DNA from: UBA6107 sp964459385
GTDB lineage: Bacteria; Chloroflexota; Anaerolineae; Anaerolineales; Anaerolineaceae
Length of the DNA stretch: 64,000 bases
Direction: 5' to 3'
Assembly: GCA_964459385.1 (NCBI GenBank)
Contig: CAYWLG010000003.1
Location: forward strand, 186,001-250,000
The notes under the pieces were generated by a model. That model made no database searches. It saw only the letters and a list, made by a program, of their open reading frames with translations, and had not been told where the DNA came from. The translations under genes and the position numbers were made by a program. Shown in pieces: positions 7,839 through 16,858 of the stretch. Numbering within the stretch: position 1 is the first letter of the stretch; every line of letters starts with the position of its first letter.

Positions 7839-8317
7839 GCGCCATCGAGATCCATTTCACTTTGAACCAGCAGCCCGTTCACCTGTTCAGCGAAGCAGGG
7901 CGCTCGCTTTTGGATGTGCTGCGTGACGACTTTCATCTCAGCGGCGCCAAAGACGGCTGCGGCGGAGAAGGCGAATGCGGCGCCTGCACGGTGCTGCTGG
8001 ATGGACAGGCCGTCAACGCCTGCCTGGTACTCATCGGTCAGGTGCAGGGGCATGAGGTGCTCACCATCGAAGGGCTGCAAAACGAAGCCGGGCTGCACCC
8101 CATCCAGGCGGCCTTTGTCAGCGCCGGGGCGGTGCAGTGTGGTTACTGCACGCCGGGCATGGTGCTGGCCACCAAGGCCCTGCTCGACCATACACCACAC
8201 CCCGATGAAGAACAGATCCGCGCGGCGCTCTCTGGCAACCTGTGCCGCTGCACCGGCTACAGCAAGATCATCCAGGCCGTGCAAACAGCCGCCGGAGAGG
8301 TGACTCATGGAGAATGA
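7835..8317 (+). CDS. 2Fe-2S subunit of xanthine dehydrogenase-type enzyme
   Basis: The small iron-sulfur subunit (160 residues, CoxS/XdhC family). The N-terminal plant-type ferredoxin domain has the cysteines of DGCGGEGECGAC and VNAC. The C-terminal helical domain binds the second cluster with QCGYCTPGM and LCRCTGY. Start chosen at 7835, where ATG overlaps the stop of the FAD subunit; two codons further upstream are in frame but less likely. Its stop overlaps the start of the molybdenum subunit by 11 bases. Confidence 0.92.
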   Translation: MSAIEIHFTLNQQPVHLFSEAGRSLLDVLRDDFHLSGAKDGCGGEGECGACTVLLDGQAVNACLVLIGQVQGHEVLTIEGLQNEAGLHPIQAAFVSAGAVQCGYCTPGMVLATKALLDHTPHPDEEQIRAALSGNLCRCTGYSKIIQAVQTAAGEVTHGE

Positions 8318-10571
8318 ATTTCGCGTGATCGGCAAACCCGAACCGCGCAAAGACGCCGCCGCGAAAACCAGCGGCAAAGCCCTCTATACCGCCGATATTT
8401 CCCTGCCCGATACGCATTACGGGGTGCTGGTGCGCAGCCCGCATCACCATGCGCGTATTCTGGGCATCGACAAAGAAGCCGCCCGCAAAGTGGAAGGGGT
8501 GGTGGCCGTGCTGACCTCAAAAGAGGTGCCCGGCATCAAAGAGTTCGGCATGATCCCCGACCAGCCCGTGCTGGCGCTGGATGAAGTGGTGCACAGCGGG
8601 CAGGCAGTGGTGCTGGTGATCGCCAAAACGCGCCGCGCGGCCGAAGTGGCGGCCAGCGCCGTCAAGGTAGAGTATGAGGAACTGCCGGCCGTGCTCGAGG
8701 CCGAAGAAGCGCTGGCCCCAGACGCCCCTGTGCTGCACGGCGAAAGTAATCTGCTGGCGCAGTTCAACGTGGATGCCGGCGACCTGAGCCGCGGGTTCGA
8801 GGCCGCCGATCTCGTGTTTGAAGAGACCTTCACCGTGCCGCGCATTTCACCTGCCTACATGGAACCCGAAACCTCCCAGGCGGTCTATCACCCCGATGGC
8901 AGCCTGACGGTGTGGGTCAGCTCGCAGGAGCCCTTCATCGACCGGCTCACCATCGCCGCGGTGCTCAACCGGCCGCTGGAACAAATTCAGGTGGTGAGCG
9001 GCACCATTGGCGGGGCCTTCGGCGGCAAAGAAGACGCCAGCCTGGCGGTCATCACCGCCTTCGGCGCCTGGGCCATCCGCGGCACGCTCAAGCTGGTCAA
9101 CAGCCGCAGCGAATCGTTTCTGGCCCACCCCAAACGCCACCCGGCCAAAGTGCATCTGAAGATCGGCGCCAAAAGCGACGGCACCCTCACCGCCCTCGAC
9201 GGCCGGGTGTGGATGAACACCGGCGCTTTTGCTTCTTATGGCGCGGCCGTGGGCAGCCTGCTCACCGAAATGGTGACGGGGCCTTATTTCATCCCCAATG
9301 TGAAGATCGAGACCAAAGTGGTCTATACCCACACCCCGTTTTCGGGCGCCATGCGCGGCTTCGGCTCGCCGCAGGCCCATTTTGCCATCGAGAGCAGCAT
9401 GGACATGCTGGCCGAGCGCCTGGGCTTGGACGCGGCCGAGCTGCGCCGCAAAAACCTGCTCAAAGAAGGGGATGCCCTGCCCACGCGGGTGGTGCTCAAC
9501 GAGAGCGGGCGCGGCCTGGCTCCCTGCCTGAACGCGGCCATCGCGGCACGTGAACGCCTTAAAGCGCTGCCGGCCAGCCCGGGCAAGATCAGCGGGGTGG
9601 GGCTGGCGCTGGCCATGCAAAGTATGGGGCTGGGCGCCAAAGTGCCCGATACCTCCAGCCACCGCCTCGAATGGCTGCCCGATGGCCGCGTGCTCATCCA
9701 TCTGGGCGCGCCTGACCTGGGGCAGGGGCTGGCCACGGTGGCCGAACAGATCACGGCCGAAGCGCTGGGGCTGCCCTTTGAACAGGTGATCAGTTCGCCG
9801 CTCGATACCAACGATGTGCCCGATGGCGGCGTTTGCTGTGCCTCGCGCATGACCTATCTGGTCGGCAATGCCCTGCTGGAAGGCAGCAAAGAATTGAAGA
9901 AACAACTTTTACAGGCCGCCGGCCTGCTGCTGACCATTGACCCGGCCAGGCTGAGCTATGCAAACGGTGCGGTCGTGCTGCCCAACGGCAGCCACCTGCC
10001 GGCCGGCGAATTTGCCAGCCGCGCCGCCGAACAAGGGTTCGCCATTCAGGCAGGTGGGTCGTTCACCTTCCCCTATCCCGAAGAAACCACCCCGCAGCAT
10101 TTGCCCATCGGCATGCCGCACGTCAAGTACGTCTTCGCCGCCCAGGTGGCGCGCGTGGAGGTGGACCCAGACCTGGGCAGCGTGACAGTGACGGACCTGG
10201 TGGCCATTCACGACCTGGGGCGGGTCATCAACCGTCTCAGCGCCGAGGGGCAGATCGAGGGTGGGGTGGCGATGGGAATTGGCTATGCTTTATATGAAGA
10301 TATGTCGCTGAAACCGAATGGAAAGTGGGTAGACAGCTTCAGCGAGTATCTGCTGCCCACCTCTCTGGACGTACCCGCCCATCTGGAAGTGCAGATGCTC
10401 GAATACCCCGAAGCCGACGGCCCCTACGGCGCCAAAGGCCTGGCCGAGATCTGCCTGGTGCCCACCGCCCCGGCCATTGCCAACGCGGTTTACAACGCCG
10501 TGGGCATGCGCGTGAAAAACCTGCCCATCACGCCCGAGAAGGTGTATCGCCAGGCGATTCCAAACGAGTAA
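8307..10571 (+). CDS. Molybdenum-cofactor subunit of xanthine dehydrogenase-type enzyme
   Basis: The large catalytic subunit (754 residues; XdhA/CoxL/aldehyde oxidase family). Cofactor and substrate motifs include GTIGGAFGGKEDASL, AMRGFGSPQAHFAIE and GQGLATVAEQ. Near the C-terminus, GAKGLAE contains the glutamate that serves as general base in xanthine oxidase-like enzymes. The AYxCSFR active loop of true form-I CO dehydrogenase is absent, so purine or aldehyde hydroxylation is more likely than CO oxidation. The exact substrate cannot be told. No XdhC-like or MoCo-insertion chaperone gene lies adjacent. Confidence 0.9.
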   Translation: MENEFRVIGKPEPRKDAAAKTSGKALYTADISLPDTHYGVLVRSPHHHARILGIDKEAARKVEGVVAVLTSKEVPGIKEFGMIPDQPVLALDEVVHSGQAVVLVIAKTRRAAEVAASAVKVEYEELPAVLEAEEALAPDAPVLHGESNLLAQFNVDAGDLSRGFEAADLVFEETFTVPRISPAYMEPETSQAVYHPDGSLTVWVSSQEPFIDRLTIAAVLNRPLEQIQVVSGTIGGAFGGKEDASLAVITAFGAWAIRGTLKLVNSRSESFLAHPKRHPAKVHLKIGAKSDGTLTALDGRVWMNTGAFASYGAAVGSLLTEMVTGPYFIPNVKIETKVVYTHTPFSGAMRGFGSPQAHFAIESSMDMLAERLGLDAAELRRKNLLKEGDALPTRVVLNESGRGLAPCLNAAIAARERLKALPASPGKISGVGLALAMQSMGLGAKVPDTSSHRLEWLPDGRVLIHLGAPDLGQGLATVAEQITAEALGLPFEQVISSPLDTNDVPDGGVCCASRMTYLVGNALLEGSKELKKQLLQAAGLLLTIDPARLSYANGAVVLPNGSHLPAGEFASRAAEQGFAIQAGGSFTFPYPEETTPQHLPIGMPHVKYVFAAQVARVEVDPDLGSVTVTDLVAIHDLGRVINRLSAEGQIEGGVAMGIGYALYEDMSLKPNGKWVDSFSEYLLPTSLDVPAHLEVQMLEYPEADGPYGAKGLAEICLVPTAPAIANAVYNAVGMRVKNLPITPEKVYRQAIPNE

Positions 10572-10601
10572 GGGCCCGCACCCAAGCGGCTGGGCGATTC
10601 G

Positions 10602-10630
10602 TTGACACCCCGCCTTACCTGCGGTATCCT
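10602..10630 (+). promoter_or_regulatory. Promoter of the SRP RNA gene
   Basis: TTGACA (10602-10607) and TATCCT (10625-10630) are separated by exactly 17 bases. The predicted start, near 10635-10637, coincides with the base of the SRP RNA stem. Confidence 0.8.
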
Positions 10631-10634
10631 TAGC

Positions 10635-10752
10635 GTGCGCCCGGATGGGACCGGCGCGGCAGAGCCCTGTGAACCCCGCCAGGTCCGAGAGGAAGCAACG
10701 GTAAGTGGGATACTCTGGGCGCCGCCGGCAAACCTATCCGGTCGCACTTTTT
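10635..10752 (+). ncRNA. ffs: Small signal recognition particle RNA (4.5S type)
   Basis: The apical domain carries the near-universal SRP RNA signature that binds Ffh: CCAGGTCCG, then a short tetraloop region, then GGAAGCAACGG (around 10679-10701). The flanks fold into one long hairpin: GTGCG and CCGGAT at the 5' end (10635-10646) pair with ATCCGG and CGCAC at the 3' end (10736-10747). CCGGCG pairs with CGCCGG further in. It lacks an Alu domain, so it is the short bacterial form. A T run (10748-10752) directly after the stem should terminate it. The RNA targets nascent membrane proteins to SecYEG with Ffh/FtsY. Confidence 0.92.
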
Positions 10753-10769
10753 CTAAAAGCGAGCGAACG

Positions 10770-11675
10770 ATGACAGAAACTCCCCCAGTATGCAGTTATG
10801 AAGGATCCGACTACCAGACCAGTTTTTGGGATCAGGGCGGCCGGGCCTATGAAGATGCCTGCGAGGCCATTGCCCTCAAGCGGCTGCTGCCCGCGCACGG
10901 CCAGCATCTGCTCGAACTGGGCGCCGGTGCCGGGCGCAACACCCCGCGTTACACCGGCTACGAAAAGATCACCCTGCTCGACTACTCGCGCACCCAACTG
11001 CAGCAGGCACGTGCCCGTCTGGGCGAGAACCCCCGTTATCGTTTTGTAGCCGCCGACATTTACCGCCTGCCCTTCGTGAACGATGCTTTTGACGGCGCCA
11101 CCATGATCCGTACCCTGCACCACATGGCCGATGCCCCCAAAGCCCTCACCGAGATCCGCCGCGTGCTCTCGCTGCAGGCCACCTTCATTCTGGAATATGC
11201 CAACAAGCGCAACTGGAAGGCCATTCTGCGCTACTGGCTGGGCCGCCAGCACTGGTCGCCCTTCACGGCTGAACCGGTGGAATTTGCCGCCCTCAATTTT
11301 GACTTTCACCCCAAAGCCATCCGCGAGTGGATGACGACGGCCGGGTTCAAGATCGAAAAGACCCTCACCGTCAGCCATTACCGCGTGGGCTTTTTGAAAC
11401 GCCACGTACCCACCGCCCTGCTGGCCGCACTCGACAGCGCCGTGCAGTGGACGGGCTCTTTCATGCAGTTCACCCCCAGCGTATTCGTGCGCAGCCAGGC
11501 CATCGGCGGCGGCGAGCAGCCCAAAGCCGAAAGCTTTTTTGCCTGCCCGGCCTGCGGTTCCACCCTCAAAGACACCCCGCCCCTCATCACCTGCCCCAAC
11601 TGCGGCAAGACCTACCCGGTGGCGGACGGAATTTACGACTTTCGCATTAATCCCCCTGAATCAGACGGATCATGA
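10770..11675 (+). CDS. Class I SAM methyltransferase with C-terminal zinc ribbon
   Basis: A methyltransferase of 301 residues. The Rossmann SAM-binding motif is LLELGAGAGRNTPRY (about 48-62), followed by ITLLDYS and FVAADIYRLPFVNDAFDGA, the methyltransferase type 11 pattern. A C-terminal ribbon (about 255-295) has two CPxCG-like knuckles, FACPACGS and ITCPNCGKTYPV, resembling Trm112-like domains. The start at 10770 was chosen because the frame further upstream runs through the SRP RNA. The substrate is unknown. Its stop overlaps the helicase ATG (ATGA), so the two genes are coupled. Confidence 0.85.
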   Translation: MTETPPVCSYEGSDYQTSFWDQGGRAYEDACEAIALKRLLPAHGQHLLELGAGAGRNTPRYTGYEKITLLDYSRTQLQQARARLGENPRYRFVAADIYRLPFVNDAFDGATMIRTLHHMADAPKALTEIRRVLSLQATFILEYANKRNWKAILRYWLGRQHWSPFTAEPVEFAALNFDFHPKAIREWMTTAGFKIEKTLTVSHYRVGFLKRHVPTALLAALDSAVQWTGSFMQFTPSVFVRSQAIGGGEQPKAESFFACPACGSTLKDTPPLITCPNCGKTYPVADGIYDFRINPPESDGS

Positions 11676-13906
11676 GCGAACCGCTGATCGACGATCTCAA
11701 CCCCCAGCAGCGCATGGCCGTCACCGCCGGTGAGGGCCAGATCTTGGTGCTGGCCGGCCCCGGCTCGGGCAAGACGCGTGTGCTCACGCGCCGCCTGGCC
11801 TGGCTGATCGACCACGAGAACGTACCCGCCTACGACATCATTGCGGTGACCTTCACCAACAAGGCCGCCCGCGAGATGGAAAACCGCGTCACCACGATGG
11901 TGCAGCGTAACCTCGAAGGGCTGTGGCTGGGCACTTTTCACTCCATGTGTGCGCGCCTCTTGCGCCGTGAGGCTGTTTCATTACCCTTTAATTCCAATTT
12001 CGTCATCTTCGATGAATCCGATCAGGAAACCTTGGTCAAGCGCGCCATGCGCGAGCTGAACATCGACGATAAGGTGCACCGCCCGGCCGGCATCCACGCT
12101 TCGATCTCGGCCGCCAAAAATGACCTGCTCACCGCCAGCCAGGTGCCCACCAACTCGTACCGCGATCAGGTGGTGGCGCGTGTTTACGCCCGCTATGAAG
12201 AACTGCTGCACCTCAACAATGCCGTCGATTTTGACGATCTGCTCTTCTGGGCGGCTCGCCTGCTGCAGGAAGACCCCTCCATCCGCGAAAAATATGCGCG
12301 CCGCTTCAGGCATGTGCTGGTGGACGAATTTCAGGATACCAACCTGGCCCAGTATGAGCTGCTCAAGCACCTGTCTTCGTATCACCGCAACATCTTTGTG
12401 GTGGGCGATGAGGACCAATCCATCTACCGCTGGCGCGGCGCCGATTACCGCAACGTGCTGCGCTTTGAAAAAGACTTTCCCGACTGCGAGAAGATCCTGC
12501 TCGAACAGAATTACCGCTCCACGCAGATGATCCTCGATGCGGCCAAAGATGTGATCAACGTCAACCGCAACCGCACCCCCAAGCACCTCTTTTCGGATCG
12601 CGGCGCCGGCAACAAGATCGTCAAGTTCGTGGCTATGGACGATCACGCCGAAGCCGCTTATGTGGTGGACACCATCGCCCAGTATCTGGGCTTCAAGCGC
12701 GCCAAAGCCACCGATTTTGCCGTCATGTACCGCACCAACGCGCAGTCACGCCTCATTGAAGAGGCCTTCATGCACGCCGGCCTGCCCTATCATCTGGTGG
12801 GGGCGCAGCGCTTCTATGGACGGCGCGAGGTCAAAGATGTGATCGCCTTTCTGCGCCTGGTAGAGAACCCGGCCGATGAGGTGAGCCTGCTGCGCATCGT
12901 GGGGGTACCCCCGCGCGGCATCGGCGACAAGACCATTTCGGCTTTGCAGGCGGCCGCTTTTCAGGCCAACCTGACCTCGGGCGATGTGCTGCTCGATCTG
13001 GGACGAAACGGCGACCGATCCGCTTACTGGCCGGCCATCGGGCGCTCGGCAGCCCTGCTGGCCGATTTTGGCGGCATGCTGGCCGAATGGGTGGATCTCA
13101 AAGCCAAGAGCTCGATCGTGGCTCTTTTCGACCGCGTGCTTGCAGATATCGGCTACGAAAATTACATCAATGACGGCAGCGACGAAGGCCTGGATCGCTG
13201 GGACAACGTGCAAGAGCTGCGCCGCCTGGCGATGGATTTTCAGGAACGCGGCCTGAGCGAATTTTTGCAAAACCTGGCCCTGGTCTCGGATCAGGACACG
13301 ATCAACGACGGAGAGGCCGAAGGCCAACGCGAACAGGGCTCGGTGACCCTGCTGACCCTGCACGCCGCCAAAGGTCTGGAGTTCAAGCAGGTGTTCATCA
13401 CCGGTCTGGATGAGGGCATCTTGCCACACAGCCGCTCGAAAGATGACCCCGAAGAGATGGCCGAAGAGCGCCGCCTCTTTTATGTGGGCATCACCCGCGC
13501 CAAAGATCAGCTTTATCTGGTGCGTGCCGAACGGCGCGTGACCTACGGCGACTTTGAATACTGCGAAGCCTCGCGCTTTTTAGAGAACATCAACACCAAT
13601 CTGCTCTCTATTCAGGGGCGGCGCGGCGGATCGCGGCGCGAAAGCCGCCAGGATGATTTCACCTGGGGGGGCAGCTTCTCGCAGCCGGTCAGTTCACACA
13701 AAGTGACCTTTTCATCGAACGCCTACGCAGCCAAAGAGACCACCTACAAACCGGGCATGCGCGTGCGCAATGCCAACTGGGGGGACGGCATCGTGCTCGA
13801 AAGCAAGGTGGACGTGGACGGCGAAGAGACGGTTGACATCCATTTTGAGAGCGTGGGCTTCAAGCGCGTCATCGCCTCGCTGGCCGGGCTGGAAGTGATC
13901 AAGTAG
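11672..13906 (+). CDS. pcrA: UvrD/PcrA-family superfamily 1 DNA helicase
   Basis: A 3'-5' DNA helicase (744 residues) of repair and replication-transcription conflict resolution. Visible motifs: Q motif NPQQRMAV, Walker A AGPGSGKTR (about 28), VTFTNKAAREM (Ia), VDEFQDTN (Walker B), GDEDQSIYRWRGA (III), EQNYRST (IV), LTLHAAKGLEFKQVF (V) and YVGITRAKDQLYL (VI). The C-terminal about 50 residues (GMRVRNANWGDGIVLE onward) form the Tudor-like tail that binds RNA polymerase in PcrA. Length matches the family. It is translationally coupled to the upstream methyltransferase. Confidence 0.95.
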   Translation: MSEPLIDDLNPQQRMAVTAGEGQILVLAGPGSGKTRVLTRRLAWLIDHENVPAYDIIAVTFTNKAAREMENRVTTMVQRNLEGLWLGTFHSMCARLLRREAVSLPFNSNFVIFDESDQETLVKRAMRELNIDDKVHRPAGIHASISAAKNDLLTASQVPTNSYRDQVVARVYARYEELLHLNNAVDFDDLLFWAARLLQEDPSIREKYARRFRHVLVDEFQDTNLAQYELLKHLSSYHRNIFVVGDEDQSIYRWRGADYRNVLRFEKDFPDCEKILLEQNYRSTQMILDAAKDVINVNRNRTPKHLFSDRGAGNKIVKFVAMDDHAEAAYVVDTIAQYLGFKRAKATDFAVMYRTNAQSRLIEEAFMHAGLPYHLVGAQRFYGRREVKDVIAFLRLVENPADEVSLLRIVGVPPRGIGDKTISALQAAAFQANLTSGDVLLDLGRNGDRSAYWPAIGRSAALLADFGGMLAEWVDLKAKSSIVALFDRVLADIGYENYINDGSDEGLDRWDNVQELRRLAMDFQERGLSEFLQNLALVSDQDTINDGEAEGQREQGSVTLLTLHAAKGLEFKQVFITGLDEGILPHSRSKDDPEEMAEERRLFYVGITRAKDQLYLVRAERRVTYGDFEYCEASRFLENINTNLLSIQGRRGGSRRESRQDDFTWGGSFSQPVSSHKVTFSSNAYAAKETTYKPGMRVRNANWGDGIVLESKVDVDGEETVDIHFESVGFKRVIASLAGLEVIK

Positions 13907-13980
13907 GGCCATTGGTCGGCTGAGCGCAGAGAGCGTCGGGGGGATCGCCACGACCCCAGATTCCTGATCCCAAATCACCA

Positions 13981-14009
13981 TTTACTCTTCCCTCTATTTT
14001 TGTTATATT
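13981..14009 (+). promoter_or_regulatory. Promoter of the permease gene, very short leader
   Basis: TTTACT (13981-13986), 17-base spacer, TATATT (14004-14009). The predicted start is about 14016, only two bases before the ATG at 14018, so the mRNA would be essentially leaderless. Confidence 0.5.
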
Positions 14010-14017
14010 TCACTGCT

Positions 14018-15520
14018 ATGAGCTTTCTGCTGGCGTTTTTACCCATTTTGGTGGTGCTGATCTTGATGCTGGCACTGCGCTGGGGCAGCCCCAAAGCCGG
14101 CCTGGTGGGCTGGCTGAGCGGCATCGCCGTTGCCCTGCTGGCCTTTGGGCTCAACTGGTCGGTGCTGTGGGTGGCAGAAGGCAAGGCCCTGCTGTTAACC
14201 TTTAACGTCATCTTGCTGCTCTGGCCGGGCATATTCATTTATTATCTGGTCGATCAAATGGGTGGCATCCGTGCCATCGCCATGAAGCTCGACAGCATGG
14301 TGCACGACAAGGGCTGGCTGCTCATTCTGCAGGCCTGGATGCTCTCGACCATCCTCGAAAGCCTGGCCGGGTTCGGCCTGCCTATCGCCATGGTGGCGCC
14401 GCTGCTGATGGCAATGGGGGTGGAACCGGTGCTGGCCGTGGCCGTGGTGGCCGTGGGCCATACCTGGGCCGGCAGCACGGGCGGCATGGCGCTTTCGCTG
14501 CGCATCCTCTCTGAGATCACCCATTACTCCCCCGAAGCGCTCTTCCCCGATTCGGCTATTTTGCTGGGCTTTTCGCTCGTGCTCACCGGTTTTGCCGTGG
14601 CTTTTATGCTGGGGCAGAAAAAACAGTGGTGGCGCGTGCTGCTCACCGGGGTGGTGGCTGCGGTGGCGCACTACTTTTTTGGCGTGTGGGGCATGATCCC
14701 CATCAGCGCGCTGCTGGCATCGGTAAGCGGATTCTTGTTCGGCTCCATACTGAGCAAGAATGACGGCAGCATAAAAGCCGCGGAGATTGATAAAGTGGGG
14801 CTGCGCTCAGGTTTGGTGGGTTACGGGGCTCTGGTGACGGTCATTTTGAGCGTGTCACTGATCGGGCCGCTGAACAAGTTCCTTTCGGCCTTCACCTGGA
14901 CGCTGGCCTTCCCGCAGGTGAGCACCAACAGCGGCATTATGACCCCGGCCGAAAATGGCAACCTGCTGCACCTCTTCACCCATCCGGGCAGCTTGATCCT
15001 CATCACGCTGGCCTTCATCATTCCCCTCTTCAAATTCTCGCCAGCCTTCCCCACGCCCAAACTGAGCCAGGCGCTTAAATCCACCCTGCGCTCCGCCGTG
15101 CCTGCCAGCCTGGGCTCGCTCTTCATGATCAGCCTTTCGACCATCATGGAACACAGCGGCATGACCCAGGTGCTGGCCGAAGGGCTGAGCGGATTCACCG
15201 GCAGCCTGTACCCGATCTTTGCCCCACTGGTGGGCATGCTGGGTTCCTTCGCCACCGGCAGCAACGTCAACTCGAACGTGCTTTTCGGCGCCCTGCAAAA
15301 AACGGTGGCCGTACTCGTGGGCGCCAGCCCGCTGGTGATGATGGGTGCACAAACCACCGGGGGTTCGCTGGGCAGCATGATCGCCCCGGCCAAGCTGACG
15401 GTGGGGGTGAGCACCAACGCCGCCCTCAAGAACCGCGAAGGCGAAGTGATGCGCAAGACCCTGCCAGTGAGCCTCATCCTCGCCGTGCTGACGGGCATCG
15501 CCGCCTGGCTGATGAAATAA
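14018..15520 (+). CDS. L-lactate permease family carrier (LctP-like)
   Basis: A polytopic membrane protein of 500 residues with about 12-14 hydrophobic helices. Motifs match the lactate permease family: LESLAGFGLPIAMVAPLL, HTWAGSTGGMALSLRIL, and a C-terminal FATGSNVNSNVLFGALQ with TGGSLGSMIAPAKL. Members import L-lactate, D-lactate or glycolate with protons. The start at 14018 was chosen over 14000 because the likely -10 box covers the upstream codons. The gene lies 19 bases before an NDH-2 gene, so a shared transcript linking substrate uptake to the quinone pool is plausible (inference). Confidence 0.85.
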   Translation: MSFLLAFLPILVVLILMLALRWGSPKAGLVGWLSGIAVALLAFGLNWSVLWVAEGKALLLTFNVILLLWPGIFIYYLVDQMGGIRAIAMKLDSMVHDKGWLLILQAWMLSTILESLAGFGLPIAMVAPLLMAMGVEPVLAVAVVAVGHTWAGSTGGMALSLRILSEITHYSPEALFPDSAILLGFSLVLTGFAVAFMLGQKKQWWRVLLTGVVAAVAHYFFGVWGMIPISALLASVSGFLFGSILSKNDGSIKAAEIDKVGLRSGLVGYGALVTVILSVSLIGPLNKFLSAFTWTLAFPQVSTNSGIMTPAENGNLLHLFTHPGSLILITLAFIIPLFKFSPAFPTPKLSQALKSTLRSAVPASLGSLFMISLSTIMEHSGMTQVLAEGLSGFTGSLYPIFAPLVGMLGSFATGSNVNSNVLFGALQKTVAVLVGASPLVMMGAQTTGGSLGSMIAPAKLTVGVSTNAALKNREGEVMRKTLPVSLILAVLTGIAAWLMK

Positions 15521-15539
15521 AACAGAAAGAAGACTTATC

Positions 15540-16802
15540 ATGGAACCCTCTGATCTGAAATCCCTTCCCCATGTCGTCATTGTTGGTGCAGGTTTTGGCG
15601 GGCTGAGAGCCGCCCGCTCGCTGGACAAAGCGCCGGTGCGCGTGACCCTGGTGGATCGCAACAATTACCACCTCTTCCAACCTTTGCTCTATCAGGTGGC
15701 CACTGCCGGCATCTCGCCCGACGAGATCGCCCATCCGGTGCGCGGCATTCTGCGCAGCCAGAAAAACCTCGAATTCGTGCTGGCCGACATCCGCAAGGTG
15801 GATCTGCCCGCCAAAAAGCTCATCAGCGACAGCGGCGAGATCGCCTTTGACGCGCTTATTCTGGCGGTCGGGGGCGTGACCCAGTTCTTCGGCATGGAAT
15901 CGCTGGAACGCAACGCGCACGGGCTCAAGAACATTCAGGACGCCACCGCCATTCGCAACCACCTGCTGACCATGTTCGAGCTGGCCAATGAAGAGACGGA
16001 TGAAGCCGTGCGGGCAGCCCTGCTCACCTTTGTGGTGGTGGGCGGCGGCCCCACCGGGGTCGAAACTGCCGGCGCCATCTCTGAGCTTACCCGCCTGGTG
16101 CTGGCCAAAGACTATCCGCACCTGAACACGGAGAACGTGAAGGTGATCCTGCTCGAAGCGTTTGACCGCCTGCTGCCCGCCTTCCCGCCTGACCTGAGTG
16201 CCAACACGGTGGAGGTGCTCAAGCGCAAACACGTAGAGGTACGCTTCAACGCCGCCGTGGCCGGTTTCGATGGCCAGTGCGTGCAGTTTAAGAACGGCGA
16301 AGAGCTGCCCACTCACACCGTCATCTGGGCTGCCGGCGTCAAAGCCGCCCCCTTGATGGAAACGCTGGGCCTTCCGCAGGGCAGCCTGGGCCGCGTGCCG
16401 GTGGAGCCCACCCTGCAGCTCAAAGACTTCCCGTATGCCTTCGTGATCGGGGACGCCGCCCTGCTGATGGATGAAGCCAACAAACCGCTGCCCATGGTGG
16501 CCCCGGTGGCCATGCAGCAGGCCGAAGTGGCTGCTCGAAATGCTGCTGCCCTGTTTAGCGGCGGCAGTCTGGTGGATTTTCATTACAAAGACCCCGGTTC
16601 GCTGGCCACCATTGGGCGCCGTCAGGCAGTGGCCCGGCTGGGCAAATTCAAATTCCGCGGCGGGTTCGCCTGGCTGGTGTGGCTTTTCGTGCACCTGATG
16701 CAGCTCGTCGGCTTTCGCAACCGCCTGCTGGTGCTCATCAACTGGGCCTGGGATTATCTCTTCTACGACCGGGCCGTGCGCATCATCGGCCCCTGCATCT
16801 AA
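15540..16802 (+). CDS. ndh: Type II NADH dehydrogenase (NDH-2-like)
   Basis: A two-dinucleotide-binding flavoprotein of 420 residues. The FAD-binding Rossmann motif VIVGAGFGGLRAARSL is at about 11-26; FQPLLYQVATAGISPDEIA follows, the typical NDH-2 stretch. The NAD(P)H-binding motif VVVGGGPTGVETAGAI is at about 164-179. The ATG-like FAD site FVIGDAALL and a C-terminal amphipathic region (WLVWLFVHLMQLVGFRNRL) suit peripheral membrane attachment. NDH-2 passes electrons from NADH to quinone without proton pumping. A strong terminator follows. Confidence 0.88.
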   Translation: MEPSDLKSLPHVVIVGAGFGGLRAARSLDKAPVRVTLVDRNNYHLFQPLLYQVATAGISPDEIAHPVRGILRSQKNLEFVLADIRKVDLPAKKLISDSGEIAFDALILAVGGVTQFFGMESLERNAHGLKNIQDATAIRNHLLTMFELANEETDEAVRAALLTFVVVGGGPTGVETAGAISELTRLVLAKDYPHLNTENVKVILLEAFDRLLPAFPPDLSANTVEVLKRKHVEVRFNAAVAGFDGQCVQFKNGEELPTHTVIWAAGVKAAPLMETLGLPQGSLGRVPVEPTLQLKDFPYAFVIGDAALLMDEANKPLPMVAPVAMQQAEVAARNAAALFSGGSLVDFHYKDPGSLATIGRRQAVARLGKFKFRGGFAWLVWLFVHLMQLVGFRNRLLVLINWAWDYLFYDRAVRIIGPCI

Positions 16803-16808
16803 AACACA

Positions 16809-16841
16809 AAACGGCAGCCCAAATTTTCTGGGCTGCCGTTT
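16809..16841. terminator. Bidirectional terminator between ndh and mrp
   Basis: AAACGGCAGCCCA (16809-16821) pairs perfectly with TGGGCTGCCGTTT (16829-16841) around a 7-base loop. T-rich tails exist on both strands, serving the convergent ndh and mrp genes. Confidence 0.85.
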
Positions 16842-16858
16842 CAATTTCAGGCAAACAA

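Noticed and set aside
15474..16844. 456-residue minus-strand ORF opposite ndh
   Set aside because: Antisense shadow of a clear NDH-2 gene.
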